This document shows positions 50,901-62,900 of a stretch of 64,000 nt of DNA, piece by piece. The notes under the pieces were generated by a model. The model saw nothing but the letters and a program-made list of their open reading frames with translations, was not told where the DNA came from and searched no databases. The position numbers and the translations under genes were made by a program. Each line of letters begins with the position of its first letter. Positions within the stretch are counted from its first letter, which is position 1. Origin of the DNA: Crotophaga sulcirostris (lineage: Eukaryota > Chordata > Aves > Cuculiformes > Crotophagidae); NCBI GenBank assembly GCA_013397455.1, contig VYZB01000168.1:407923-471922 (forward strand). The letters are read 5' to 3'.

Positions 50901-53900
50901 GAAGAGAAGAGAGAATAAAAGCTAAGAGAAGAGAAGAGAAGAGAAGAGAAGAGAAGAGAAGAGAAGAGATCAGGGCCCCAGAGAGAAGAGAAGAGAAGAG
51001 AAGAGAAGAGAAGAGAAGAGAAGAGACAGACTTGATGAAGAGAAGAGAAGAGAAGAGAAGAGAAGAGAAGAGAAGAGAAGAGAGAGTGATTGCAGAGAGA
51101 AGAGAAGAGAAGAGAAGAGAAGAGAAGAGAAGAGAAGAGATTTCTTTTGTACAGAGAAGAGAAGAGAAGAGAAGAGAAGAGAAGAGAAGAGAAGAGATTA
51201 AAAGGTTTCAGAGAAGAGAAGAGAAGAGAAGAGAAGAGAAGAGAAGAGAAGAGAAATTATTACAACAGAGAAGAGAAGAGAAGAGAAGAGAAGAGAAGAG
51301 AAGAGAAGAGAATGATCTGGGATAGAGAAGAGAAGAGAAGAGAAGAGAAGAGAAGAGAAGAGAAGAGAAATAAAGAAGCCAGAGAAGAGAAGAGAAGAGA
51401 AGAGAAGAGAAGAGAAGAGAAGAGAAGCAAAAGTTCGAGAGAAGAGAAGAGAAGAGAAGAGAAGAGAAGAGAAGAGAAGAGAAGGTAACTGAGTAGAGAA
51501 GAGAAGAGAAGAGAAGAGAAGAGAAGAGAAGAGAAGAGATGTTGGTCTCTGAGAGAAGAGAAGAGAAGAGAAGAGAAGAGAAGAGAAGAGAAGAGATGAG
51601 AGCAGCAGAGAGAAGAGAAGAGAAGAGAAGAGAAGAGAAGAGAAGAGAAGAGATGAAGCGAGGGTAGAGAAGAGAAGAGAAGAGAAGAGAAGAGAAGAGA
51701 AGAGAAGAGACAAGTTTTTTAAAGAGAAGAGAAGAGAAGAGAAGAGAAGAGAAGAGAAGAGAAGAGATGGTATGCAAAAAGAGAAGAGAAGAGAAGAGAA
51801 GAGAAGAGAAGAGAAGAGAAGAGATCCTCTTTAGCTAGAGAAGAGAAGAGAAGAGAAGAGAAGAGAAGAGAAGAGAAGAGACACTGCCAAGCAAGAGAAG
51901 AGAAGAGAAGAGAAGAGAAGAGAAGAGAAGAGAAGAGAGCAGCTTTTGTCAGAGAAGAGAAGAGAAGAGAAGAGAAGAGAAGAGAAGAGAAGAGACAAGA
52001 TTTAGTGAGAGAAGAGAAGAGAAGAGAAGAGAAGAGAAGAGAAGAGAAGAGAGTTGTAGGACTTAGAGAAGAGAAGAGAAGAGAAGAGAAGAGAAGAGAA
52101 GAGAAGAGAACATGAGAGAGGAGAGAAGAGAAGAGAAGAGAAGAGAAGAGAAGAGAAGAGAAGAGAGAAACCACACAGAGAGAAGAGAAGAGAAGAGAAG
52201 AGAAGAGAAGAGAAGAGAAGAGATCTGTGTAACTCAGAGAAGAGAAGAGAAGAGAAGAGAAGAGAAGAGAAGAGAAGAGAAAGATGTTGCCAAGAGAAGA
52301 GAAGAGAAGAGAAGAGAAGAGAAGAGAAGAGAAGAGATGATTTATGAGAAGAGAAGAGAAGAGAAGAGAAGAGAAGAGAAGAGAAGAGAAGAGAGAGGAG
52401 AAAGGAAGAGAAGAGAAGAGAAGAGAAGAGAAGAGAAGAGAAGAGAAGAGAAAGGAGATGGATAGAGAAGAGAAGAGAAGAGAAGAGAAGAGAAGAGAAG
52501 AGAAGAGAGCTAGGAGGAAGAGAGAAGAGAAGAGAAGAGAAGAGAAGAGAAGAGAAGAGAAGAGACTTGTTTATGACAGAGAAGAGAAGAGAAGAGAAGA
52601 GAAGAGAAGAGAAGAGAAGAGAACATTTGTGGCAAGAGAAGAGAAGAGAAGAGAAGAGAAGAGAAGAGAAGAGAAGAGACCTGGTTTGACTAGAGAAGAG
52701 AAGAGAAGAGAAGAGAAGAGAAGAGAAGAGAAGAGAGTGAGTCCCCCTAGAGAAGAGAAGAGAAGAGAAGAGAAGAGAAGAGAAGAGAAGAGAGTAATAA
52801 TGGTAAGAGAAGAGAAGAGAAGAGAAGAGAAGAGAAGAGAAGAGAAGAGAGAGCAGCGAGAGAGAGAAGAGAAGAGAAGAGAAGAGAAGAGAAGAGAAGA
52901 GAAGAGAGTTCTCTGTCAGAGAGAAGAGAAGAGAAGAGAAGAGAAGAGAAGAGAAGAGAAGAGATTATGATTCTGTAGAGAAGAGAAGAGAAGAGAAGAG
53001 AAGAGAAGAGAAGAGAAGAGACTCTCTATTATGAGAGAAGAGAAGAGAAGAGAAGAGAAGAGAAGAGAAGAGAAGAGACTGTGTAAATATAGAGAAGAGA
53101 AGAGAAGAGAAGAGAAGAGAAGAGAAGAGAAGAGATCTTTTTTTAATAGAGAAGAGAAGAGAAGAGAAGAGAAGAGAAGAGAAGAGAAGAGAGAAACTTT
53201 GAGAAGAGAAGAGAAGAGAAGAGAAGAGAAGAGAAGAGAAGAGAAGAGAAACCTGGAGTTGAGAGAAGAGAAGAGAAGAGAAGAGAAGAGAAGAGAAGAG
53301 AAGAGACCCGCAGTGAAGAGAGAAGAGAAGAGAAGAGAAGAGAAGAGAAGAGAAGAGAAGAGACAGGCCAACTGAAGAGAAGAGAAGAGAAGAGAAGAGA
53401 AGAGAAGAGAAGAGAAGAGACTTTATTCTTTTAGAGAAGAGAAGAGAAGAGAAGAGAAGAGAAGAGAAGAGAAGAGAAGGGTGGATTTTAGAGAAGAGAA
53501 GAGAAGAGAAGAGAAGAGAAGAGAAGAGAAGAGACCTGACTTGTAAAGAGAAGAGAAGAGAAGAGAAGAGAAGAGAAGAGAAGAGAAGAGACATTTCCCA
53601 TCCAGAGAAGAGAAGAGAAGAGAAGAGAAGAGAAGAGAAGAGAAGAGAGGCCAAATAACAAGAGAAGAGAAGAGAAGAGAAGAGAAGAGAAGAGAAGAGA
53701 AGAGAAAGAAAGAATATAGAGAAGAGAAGAGAAGAGAAGAGAAGAGAAGAGAAGAGAAGAGAGACACTAGGAGTAGAGAAGAGAAGAGAAGAGAAGAGAA
53801 GAGAAGAGAAGAGAAGAGATACACCAAAAGTAGAGAAGAGAAGAGAAGAGAAGAGAAGAGAAGAGAAGAGAAGAGATGTTGATTAAAAAGAGAAGAGAAG

Positions 53901-56900
53901 AGAAGAGAAGAGAAGAGAAGAGAAGAGAAGAGATTCATTTTCATGAGAGAAGAGAAGAGAAGAGAAGAGAAGAGAAGAGAAGAGAAGAGAGGTTATTCAT
54001 CAAGAGAAGAGAAGAGAAGAGAAGAGAAGAGAAGAGAAGAGAAGAGAAGTAAGTTTTAGAGAGAAGAGAAGAGAAGAGAAGAGAAGAGAAGAGAAGAGAA
54101 GAGAACTCGAAAAAATAGAGAAGAGAAGAGAAGAGAAGAGAAGAGAAGAGAAGAGAAGAGAATCATCAGCACCAGAGAAGAGAAGAGAAGAGAAGAGAAG
54201 AGAAGAGAAGAGAAGAGAATTCCCAGAGCTAGAGAAGAGAAGAGAAGAGAAGAGAAGAGAAGAGAAGAGAAGAGAGATTCCTATGTCAGAGAAGAGAAGA
54301 GAAGAGAAGAGAAGAGAAGAGAAGAGAAGAGAAGGTGCACAGAGAGAGAAGAGAAGAGAAGAGAAGAGAAGAGAAGAGAAGAGAAGAGAGACCCAAAAGC
54401 TAGAGAAGAGAAGAGAAGAGAAGAGAAGAGAAGAGAAGAGAAGAGATGCAAAGTTGTGAGAGAAGAGAAGAGAAGAGAAGAGAAGAGAAGAGAAGAGAAG
54501 AGACACATGAGAGACAGAGAAGAGAAGAGAAGAGAAGAGAAGAGAAGAGAAGAGAAGAGACATCAGATTAACAGAGAAGAGAAGAGAAGAGAAGAGAAGA
54601 GAAGAGAAGAGAAGAGATTGCTGTCACAGAGAGAAGAGAAGAGAAGAGAAGAGAAGAGAAGAGAAGAGAAGAGATGGACAACAGATAGAGAAGAGAAGAG
54701 AAGAGAAGAGAAGAGAAGAGAAGAGAAGAGATTCCCCAGTGCCAGAGAAGAGAAGAGAAGAGAAGAGAAGAGAAGAGAAGAGAAGAGATCTTAAATTTGA
54801 AGAGAAGAGAAGAGAAGAGAAGAGAAGAGAAGAGAAGAGAAGAGATGGGTTGTCAGTAGAGAAGAGAAGAGAAGAGAAGAGAAGAGAAGAGAAGAGAAGA
54901 GACAGGTTTGGGGCAGAGAAGAGAAGAGAAGAGAAGAGAAGAGAAGAGAAGAGAAGAGATACTTTTGTTTAAGAGAAGAGAAGAGAAGAGAAGAGAAGAG
55001 AAGAGAAGAGAAGAGAGCTCAGTTTCCTAGAGAAGAGAAGAGAAGAGAAGAGAAGAGAAGAGAAGAGAAGAGAGCTGTATTTAGCAGAGAAGAGAAGAGA
55101 AGAGAAGAGAAGAGAAGAGAAGAGAAGAGATAGTGTTGGGCTAGAGAAGAGAAGAGAAGAGAAGAGAAGAGAAGAGAAGAGAAGAGAGTAACATTAGTAA
55201 GAGAAGAGAAGAGAAGAGAAGAGAAGAGAAGAGAAGAGAAGAGACGAAACCTTTTTAGAGAAGAGAAGAGAAGAGAAGAGAAGAGAAGAGAAGAGAAGAG
55301 AACTAATCTCGAAAGAGAAGAGAAGAGAAGAGAAGAGAAGAGAAGAGAAGAGAAGAGAAAGAGACATTCTAGAGAAGAGAAGAGAAGAGAAGAGAAGAGA
55401 AGAGAAGAGAAGAGACTGTAAATGAAAAGAGAAGAGAAGAGAAGAGAAGAGAAGAGAAGAGAAGAGAAGAGATTTAAAGAAATAAGAGAAGAGAAGAGAA
55501 GAGAAGAGAAGAGAAGAGAAGAGAAGAGAGTTATTTTGCCTAGAGAAGAGAAGAGAAGAGAAGAGAAGAGAAGAGAAGAGAAGAGATGTGCTGTTTTTAG
55601 AGAAGAGAAGAGAAGAGAAGAGAAGAGAAGAGAAGAGAAGAGAATATGAAAATGCAGAGAAGAGAAGAGAAGAGAAGAGAAGAGAAGAGAAGAGAAGAGA
55701 ATTTTAGCAGCAAGAGAAGAGAAGAGAAGAGAAGAGAAGAGAAGAGAAGAGAAGAGAGTCTAAATAAATAGAGAAGAGAAGAGAAGAGAAGAGAAGAGAA
55801 GAGAAGAGAAGAGACTTACCTTCGAGAGAGAAGAGAAGAGAAGAGAAGAGAAGAGAAGAGAAGAGAAGAGATCACTTTTGCTTAGAGAAGAGAAGAGAAG
55901 AGAAGAGAAGAGAAGAGAAGAGAAGAGACTCTGATTGCCCAGAGAAGAGAAGAGAAGAGAAGAGAAGAGAAGAGAAGAGAAGAGATCAGCAACCATCAGA
56001 GAAGAGAAGAGAAGAGAAGAGAAGAGAAGAGAAGAGAAGAGAGCGTGTTTTTCGAGAGAAGAGAAGAGAAGAGAAGAGAAGAGAAGAGAAGAGAAGAGAA
56101 CAAGGCAAGATAGAGAAGAGAAGAGAAGAGAAGAGAAGAGAAGAGAAGAGAAGAGAAAACAGAAATACAGAGAAGAGAAGAGAAGAGAAGAGAAGAGAAG
56201 AGAAGAGAAGAGATGCTGGTTTTCCAGAGAAGAGAAGAGAAGAGAAGAGAAGAGAAGAGAAGAGAAGAGATTTATGATGGTTAGAGAAGAGAAGAGAAGA
56301 GAAGAGAAGAGAAGAGAAGAGAAGAGATGTATAAACTCTAGAGAAGAGAAGAGAAGAGAAGAGAAGAGAAGAGAAGAGAAGAGAAAAATTTCCAAAAGAG
56401 AAGAGAAGAGAAGAGAAGAGAAGAGAAGAGAAGAGAAGAGAATTATCCAGAGGAGAGAAGAGAAGAGAAGAGAAGAGAAGAGAAGAGAAGAGAAGAGAAT
56501 GGATTTAGCCAGAGAAGAGAAGAGAAGAGAAGAGAAGAGAAGAGAAGAGAAGAGACCAGTAGTAGCTAGAGAAGAGAAGAGAAGAGAAGAGAAGAGAAGA
56601 GAAGAGAAGAGAATTTGGAGTTTTAGAGAAGAGAAGAGAAGAGAAGAGAAGAGAAGAGAAGAGAAGAGAGAGTTTCAAATCAGAGAAGAGAAGAGAAGAG
56701 AAGAGAAGAGAAGAGAAGAGAAGAGAGCAGCCCTACTTAGAGAAGAGAAGAGAAGAGAAGAGAAGAGAAGAGAAGAGAAGAGAGAATTTTTGAGAAGAGA
56801 AGAGAAGAGAAGAGAAGAGAAGAGAAGAGAAGAGAAGAGACTAGACTTCTCAAGAGAAGAGAAGAGAAGAGAAGAGAAGAGAAGAGAAGAGAAGAGAGAA

Positions 56901-59900
56901 GCGTGCAGAAGAGAAGAGAAGAGAAGAGAAGAGAAGAGAAGAGAAGAGAAGAGAGTGTTAAAACCAAGAGAAGAGAAGAGAAGAGAAGAGAAGAGAAGAG
57001 AAGAGAAGAGACTGACTTCCCAAAGAGAAGAGAAGAGAAGAGAAGAGAAGAGAAGAGAAGAGAAGAGAACCATCCTTAAAAGAGAAGAGAAGAGAAGAGA
57101 AGAGAAGAGAAGAGAAGAGAAGAGATATCAAAGAAAAAGAGAAGAGAAGAGAAGAGAAGAGAAGAGAAGAGAAGAGAAGAGAGAGCATCTATACAGAGAA
57201 GAGAAGAGAAGAGAAGAGAAGAGAAGAGAAGAGAAGAGATGCAGAACGTTTAGAGAAGAGAAGAGAAGAGAAGAGAAGAGAAGAGAAGAGAAGAGATGGC
57301 TGATGATTAGAGAAGAGAAGAGAAGAGAAGAGAAGAGAAGAGAAGAGAAGAGACAGTTTTCCTGTAGAGAAGAGAAGAGAAGAGAAGAGAAGAGAAGAGA
57401 AGAGAAGAGATCACTGAAGCCAAGAGAAGAGAAGAGAAGAGAAGAGAAGAGAAGAGAAGAGAAGAGAATAATAATAAAGAGAGAAGAGAAGAGAAGAGAA
57501 GAGAAGAGAAGAGAAGAGAAGAGAATCCTGGTTTTAAGAGAAGAGAAGAGAAGAGAAGAGAAGAGAAGAGAAGAGAAGAGATAAATATTTGGAAGAGAAG
57601 AGAAGAGAAGAGAAGAGAAGAGAAGAGAAGAGAAGAGATCTAGGTCTTCCAGAGAAGAGAAGAGAAGAGAAGAGAAGAGAAGAGAAGAGAAGAGAAGGGC
57701 AAACTATAGAGAAGAGAAGAGAAGAGAAGAGAAGAGAAGAGAAGAGAAGAGAATCAGATAGCGCAGAGAAGAGAAGAGAAGAGAAGAGAAGAGAAGAGAA
57801 GAGAAGAGAGTCAAATAGACTAGAGAAGAGAAGAGAAGAGAAGAGAAGAGAAGAGAAGAGAAGAGAGCTTGTAATCTGAGAGAAGAGAAGAGAAGAGAAG
57901 AGAAGAGAAGAGAAGAGAAGAGAGATAAACTTGCAAGAGAAGAGAAGAGAAGAGAAGAGAAGAGAAGAGAAGAGAAGAGAGCATGTTTGCTAAGAGAAGA
58001 GAAGAGAAGAGAAGAGAAGAGAAGAGAAGAGAAGAGAGAATGTGGCTGCAGAGAAGAGAAGAGAAGAGAAGAGAAGAGAAGAGAAGAGAAGAGAAGCATT
58101 TGTGTGAGAGAAGAGAAGAGAAGAGAAGAGAAGAGAAGAGAAGAGAAGAGAAACCAGTGTATGAGAGAAGAGAAGAGAAGAGAAGAGAAGAGAAGAGAAG
58201 AGAAGAGATACAGAGGCTAGAGAGAAGAGAAGAGAAGAGAAGAGAAGAGAAGAGAAGAGAAGAGAGTTCTTACTACCAGAGAAGAGAAGAGAAGAGAAGA
58301 GAAGAGAAGAGAAGAGAAGAGATCAGTCTTTAATAGAGAAGAGAAGAGAAGAGAAGAGAAGAGAAGAGAAGAGAAGAGATTTTGGCTACCCAGAGAAGAG
58401 AAGAGAAGAGAAGAGAAGAGAAGAGAAGAGAAGAGAAGGCATCATGTTAGAGAAGAGAAGAGAAGAGAAGAGAAGAGAAGAGAAGAGAAGAGAGCTGCAT
58501 ATTTTAGAGAAGAGAAGAGAAGAGAAGAGAAGAGAAGAGAAGAGAAGAGATTTAAACAGACAAGAGAAGAGAAGAGAAGAGAAGAGAAGAGAAGAGAAGA
58601 GAAGAGATGCAAAATGGGTAGAGAAGAGAAGAGAAGAGAAGAGAAGAGAAGAGAAGAGAAGAGAAACATTCTATAGAGAGAAGAGAAGAGAAGAGAAGAG
58701 AAGAGAAGAGAAGAGAAGAGATGGGCTGTGCTAAGAGAAGAGAAGAGAAGAGAAGAGAAGAGAAGAGAAGAGAAGAGATGAGAGCTGACTAGAGAAGAGA
58801 AGAGAAGAGAAGAGAAGAGAAGAGAAGAGAAGAGAATTATGGCTATTAGAGAAGAGAAGAGAAGAGAAGAGAAGAGAAGAGAAGAGAAGAGATACCTTGC
58901 CATTAGAGAAGAGAAGAGAAGAGAAGAGAAGAGAAGAGAAGAGAAGAGACTAATGAATGATAGAGAAGAGAAGAGAAGAGAAGAGAAGAGAAGAGAAGAG
59001 AAGAGAGATGGTGCTGCTAGAGAAGAGAAGAGAAGAGAAGAGAAGAGAAGAGAAGAGAAGAGAGAGATACATTGGAGAGAAGAGAAGAGAAGAGAAGAGA
59101 AGAGAAGAGAAGAGAAGAGATTAAGACTTTTTAGAGAAGAGAAGAGAAGAGAAGAGAAGAGAAGAGAAGAGAAGAGATGCTTAGTCTTCAGAGAAGAGAA
59201 GAGAAGAGAAGAGAAGAGAAGAGAAGAGAAGAGAAGCAGGAAACAAAGAGAAGAGAAGAGAAGAGAAGAGAAGAGAAGAGAAGAGAAGAGAGAAGACTAT
59301 GGAAGAGAAGAGAAGAGAAGAGAAGAGAAGAGAAGAGAAGAGAAGAGATGTTCTGTTCATAGAGAAGAGAAGAGAAGAGAAGAGAAGAGAAGAGAAGAGA
59401 AGAGAGCAGATTGGTGTAGAGAAGAGAAGAGAAGAGAAGAGAAGAGAAGAGAAGAGAAGAGAGTGATATCTCTTAGAGAAGAGAAGAGAAGAGAAGAGAA
59501 GAGAAGAGAAGAGAAGAGATTTAAGACATTTAGAGAAGAGAAGAGAAGAGAAGAGAAGAGAAGAGAAGAGAAGAGAAGTATTTAGATCAGAGAAGAGAAG
59601 AGAAGAGAAGAGAAGAGAAGAGAAGAGAAGAGACAACTGCCATTAAGAGAAGAGAAGAGAAGAGAAGAGAAGAGAAGAGAAGAGAAGAGACTTCTGTACT
59701 CAAGAGAAGAGAAGAGAAGAGAAGAGAAGAGAAGAGAAGAGAAGAGATCTTGGTGCCTGAGAGAAGAGAAGAGAAGAGAAGAGAAGAGAAGAGAAGAGAA
59801 GAGAGCTTCCACCAGAAGAGAAGAGAAGAGAAGAGAAGAGAAGAGAAGAGAAGAGAAGAGATTGTGGCAATAAAGAGAAGAGAAGAGAAGAGAAGAGAAG

Positions 59901-62900
59901 AGAAGAGAAGAGAAGAGAAGTGTAGAGGTCAGAGAAGAGAAGAGAAGAGAAGAGAAGAGAAGAGAAGAGAAGAGATGTATGGGTCTGAGAGAAGAGAAGA
60001 GAAGAGAAGAGAAGAGAAGAGAAGAGAAGAGAGTTCTTAGTCTCAGAGAAGAGAAGAGAAGAGAAGAGAAGAGAAGAGAAGAGAAGAGAGAAACAGTTTA
60101 AAGAGAAGAGAAGAGAAGAGAAGAGAAGAGAAGAGAAGAGAAGAGACCGTGTTGGTATAGAGAAGAGAAGAGAAGAGAAGAGAAGAGAAGAGAAGAGAAG
60201 AGACCATATCAGACAAGAGAAGAGAAGAGAAGAGAAGAGAAGAGAAGAGAAGAGAAGAGACTTCCTGCACTGAGAGAAGAGAAGAGAAGAGAAGAGAAGA
60301 GAAGAGAAGAGAAGAGAAGGTACGAAGGCAGAGAAGAGAAGAGAAGAGAAGAGAAGAGAAGAGAAGAGAAGAGAGGATGCCTCTGCAGAGAAGAGAAGAG
60401 AAGAGAAGAGAAGAGAAGAGAAGAGAAGAGAAGCCACTGGCCAAGAGAAGAGAAGAGAAGAGAAGAGAAGAGAAGAGAAGAGAAGAGAGAGCTAGAGGAG
60501 AGAGAAGAGAAGAGAAGAGAAGAGAAGAGAAGAGAAGAGAAGAGAGTCTACAGCCCTAGAGAAGAGAAGAGAAGAGAAGAGAAGAGAAGAGAAGAGAAGA
60601 GAAAAGTACCATTTAGAGAAGAGAAGAGAAGAGAAGAGAAGAGAAGAGAAGAGAAGAGAATAGCTGATTAAAGAGAAGAGAAGAGAAGAGAAGAGAAGAG
60701 AAGAGAAGAGAAGAGAACCAATAAGAAAAGAGAAGAGAAGAGAAGAGAAGAGAAGAGAAGAGAAGAGAAGAGATTCTAAAGTAGAAGAGAAGAGAAGAGA
60801 AGAGAAGAGAAGAGAAGAGAAGAGAAGAGAGCCAGCCTCATAAGAGAAGAGAAGAGAAGAGAAGAGAAGAGAAGAGAAGAGAAGAGACAAGAACTGCCTA
60901 GAGAAGAGAAGAGAAGAGAAGAGAAGAGAAGAGAAGAGAAGAGAAACAAGTCTGTTAGAGAAGAGAAGAGAAGAGAAGAGAAGAGAAGAGAAGAGAAGAG
61001 ATTCAGTGATTTTAGAGAAGAGAAGAGAAGAGAAGAGAAGAGAAGAGAAGAGAAGAGATTTCTAGGGGATAGAGAAGAGAAGAGAAGAGAAGAGAAGAGA
61101 AGAGAAGAGAAGAGAATGTTGCAGGTTAGAGAAGAGAAGAGAAGAGAAGAGAAGAGAAGAGAAGAGAAGAGAGCTATTTAAGAGAGAGAAGAGAAGAGAA
61201 GAGAAGAGAAGAGAAGAGAAGAGAAGAGACATATTAGTGGTAGAGAAGAGAAGAGAAGAGAAGAGAAGAGAAGAGAAGAGAAGAGAAGTAGTGTAAGAAG
61301 AGAAGAGAAGAGAAGAGAAGAGAAGAGAAGAGAAGAGAAGAGAATACAGGCTCCAAGAGAAGAGAAGAGAAGAGAAGAGAAGAGAAGAGAAGAGAAGAGA
61401 ATGCCCATTTCCAGAGAAGAGAAGAGAAGAGAAGAGAAGAGAAGAGAAGAGAAGAGAAATGCACTTCCAAGAGAAGAGAAGAGAAGAGAAGAGAAGAGAA
61501 GAGAAGAGAAGAGATAAAAATGACTGAGAGAAGAGAAGAGAAGAGAAGAGAAGAGAAGAGAAGAGAAGAGATATTTTATTGTAAGAGAAGAGAAGAGAAG
61601 AGAAGAGAAGAGAAGAGAAGAGAAGAGACTCATTTTGCCAAGAGAAGAGAAGAGAAGAGAAGAGAAGAGAAGAGAAGAGAAGAGAAGTTCTAGGCCAAGA
61701 GAAGAGAAGAGAAGAGAAGAGAAGAGAAGAGAAGAGAAGAGAAACCTCTTTAGGAGAGAAGAGAAGAGAAGAGAAGAGAAGAGAAGAGAAGAGAAGAGAG
61801 GGGTATCACTGAGAGAAGAGAAGAGAAGAGAAGAGAAGAGAAGAGAAGAGAAGAGATGTGAGGAGCTAAGAGAAGAGAAGAGAAGAGAAGAGAAGAGAAG
61901 AGAAGAGAAGAGATCAGTGCAGGTTAGAGAAGAGAAGAGAAGAGAAGAGAAGAGAAGAGAAGAGAAGAGAACAAAAGGAGAAAGAGAAGAGAAGAGAAGA
62001 GAAGAGAAGAGAAGAGAAGAGAAGAGAGTCTTAATCACAAGAGAAGAGAAGAGAAGAGAAGAGAAGAGAAGAGAAGAGAAGAGACTACTTGGAGGAAGAG
62101 AAGAGAAGAGAAGAGAAGAGAAGAGAAGAGAAGAGAAGAGAGCTTGTTCTATCAGAGAAGAGAAGAGAAGAGAAGAGAAGAGAAGAGAAGAGAAGAGACT
62201 GTTGGTTGTCAGAGAAGAGAAGAGAAGAGAAGAGAAGAGAAGAGAAGAGAAGAGATCAAAGCCCCAAAGAGAAGAGAAGAGAAGAGAAGAGAAGAGAAGA
62301 GAAGAGAAGAGAGATGTTCCTCATAGAGAAGAGAAGAGAAGAGAAGAGAAGAGAAGAGAAGAGAAGAGAAAAGAATAGATAAGAGAAGAGAAGAGAAGAG
62401 AAGAGAAGAGAAGAGAAGAGAAGAGATGACCATTACATAGAGAAGAGAAGAGAAGAGAAGAGAAGAGAAGAGAAGAGAAGAGATCGGGGAATTTTAGAGA
62501 AGAGAAGAGAAGAGAAGAGAAGAGAAGAGAAGAGAAGAGAGTCCAATTGCTCAGAGAAGAGAAGAGAAGAGAAGAGAAGAGAAGAGAAGAGAAGAGAATA
62601 AGTGCTAACAGAGAAGAGAAGAGAAGAGAAGAGAAGAGAAGAGAAGAGAAGAGATGCCTTTGTGTAAGAGAAGAGAAGAGAAGAGAAGAGAAGAGAAGAG
62701 AAGAGAAGAGATTTGGGTGCCAGAGAGAAGAGAAGAGAAGAGAAGAGAAGAGAAGAGAAGAGAAGAGACAATTCTAATTCAGAGAAGAGAAGAGAAGAGA
62801 AGAGAAGAGAAGAGAAGAGAAGAGATTTAAAAGGACAAGAGAAGAGAAGAGAAGAGAAGAGAAGAGAAGAGAAGAGAAGAGATACACGAGAGGCAGAGAA

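Noticed and set aside
55935..57584. Long Arg/Glu/Lys-rich reading frame (549 codons) and the many similar + and - frames
   Set aside because: The 57-base period is a multiple of three and GAGAA has no stop in several frames, so these are automatic by-products with no start context or homology.
58551..58676. 12-mers reading FKQT, CKMG and an in-frame stop as the hidden hinderin C terminus
   Set aside because: Spacing and residues do not agree with the conserved C-terminal sequence; only KMG matches, which is chance level.
62256..62267. TCAAAGCCCCAA as a minus-strand CR1 piece
   Set aside because: The neighbouring 12-mers do not match CR1 at offset 57 in either direction.
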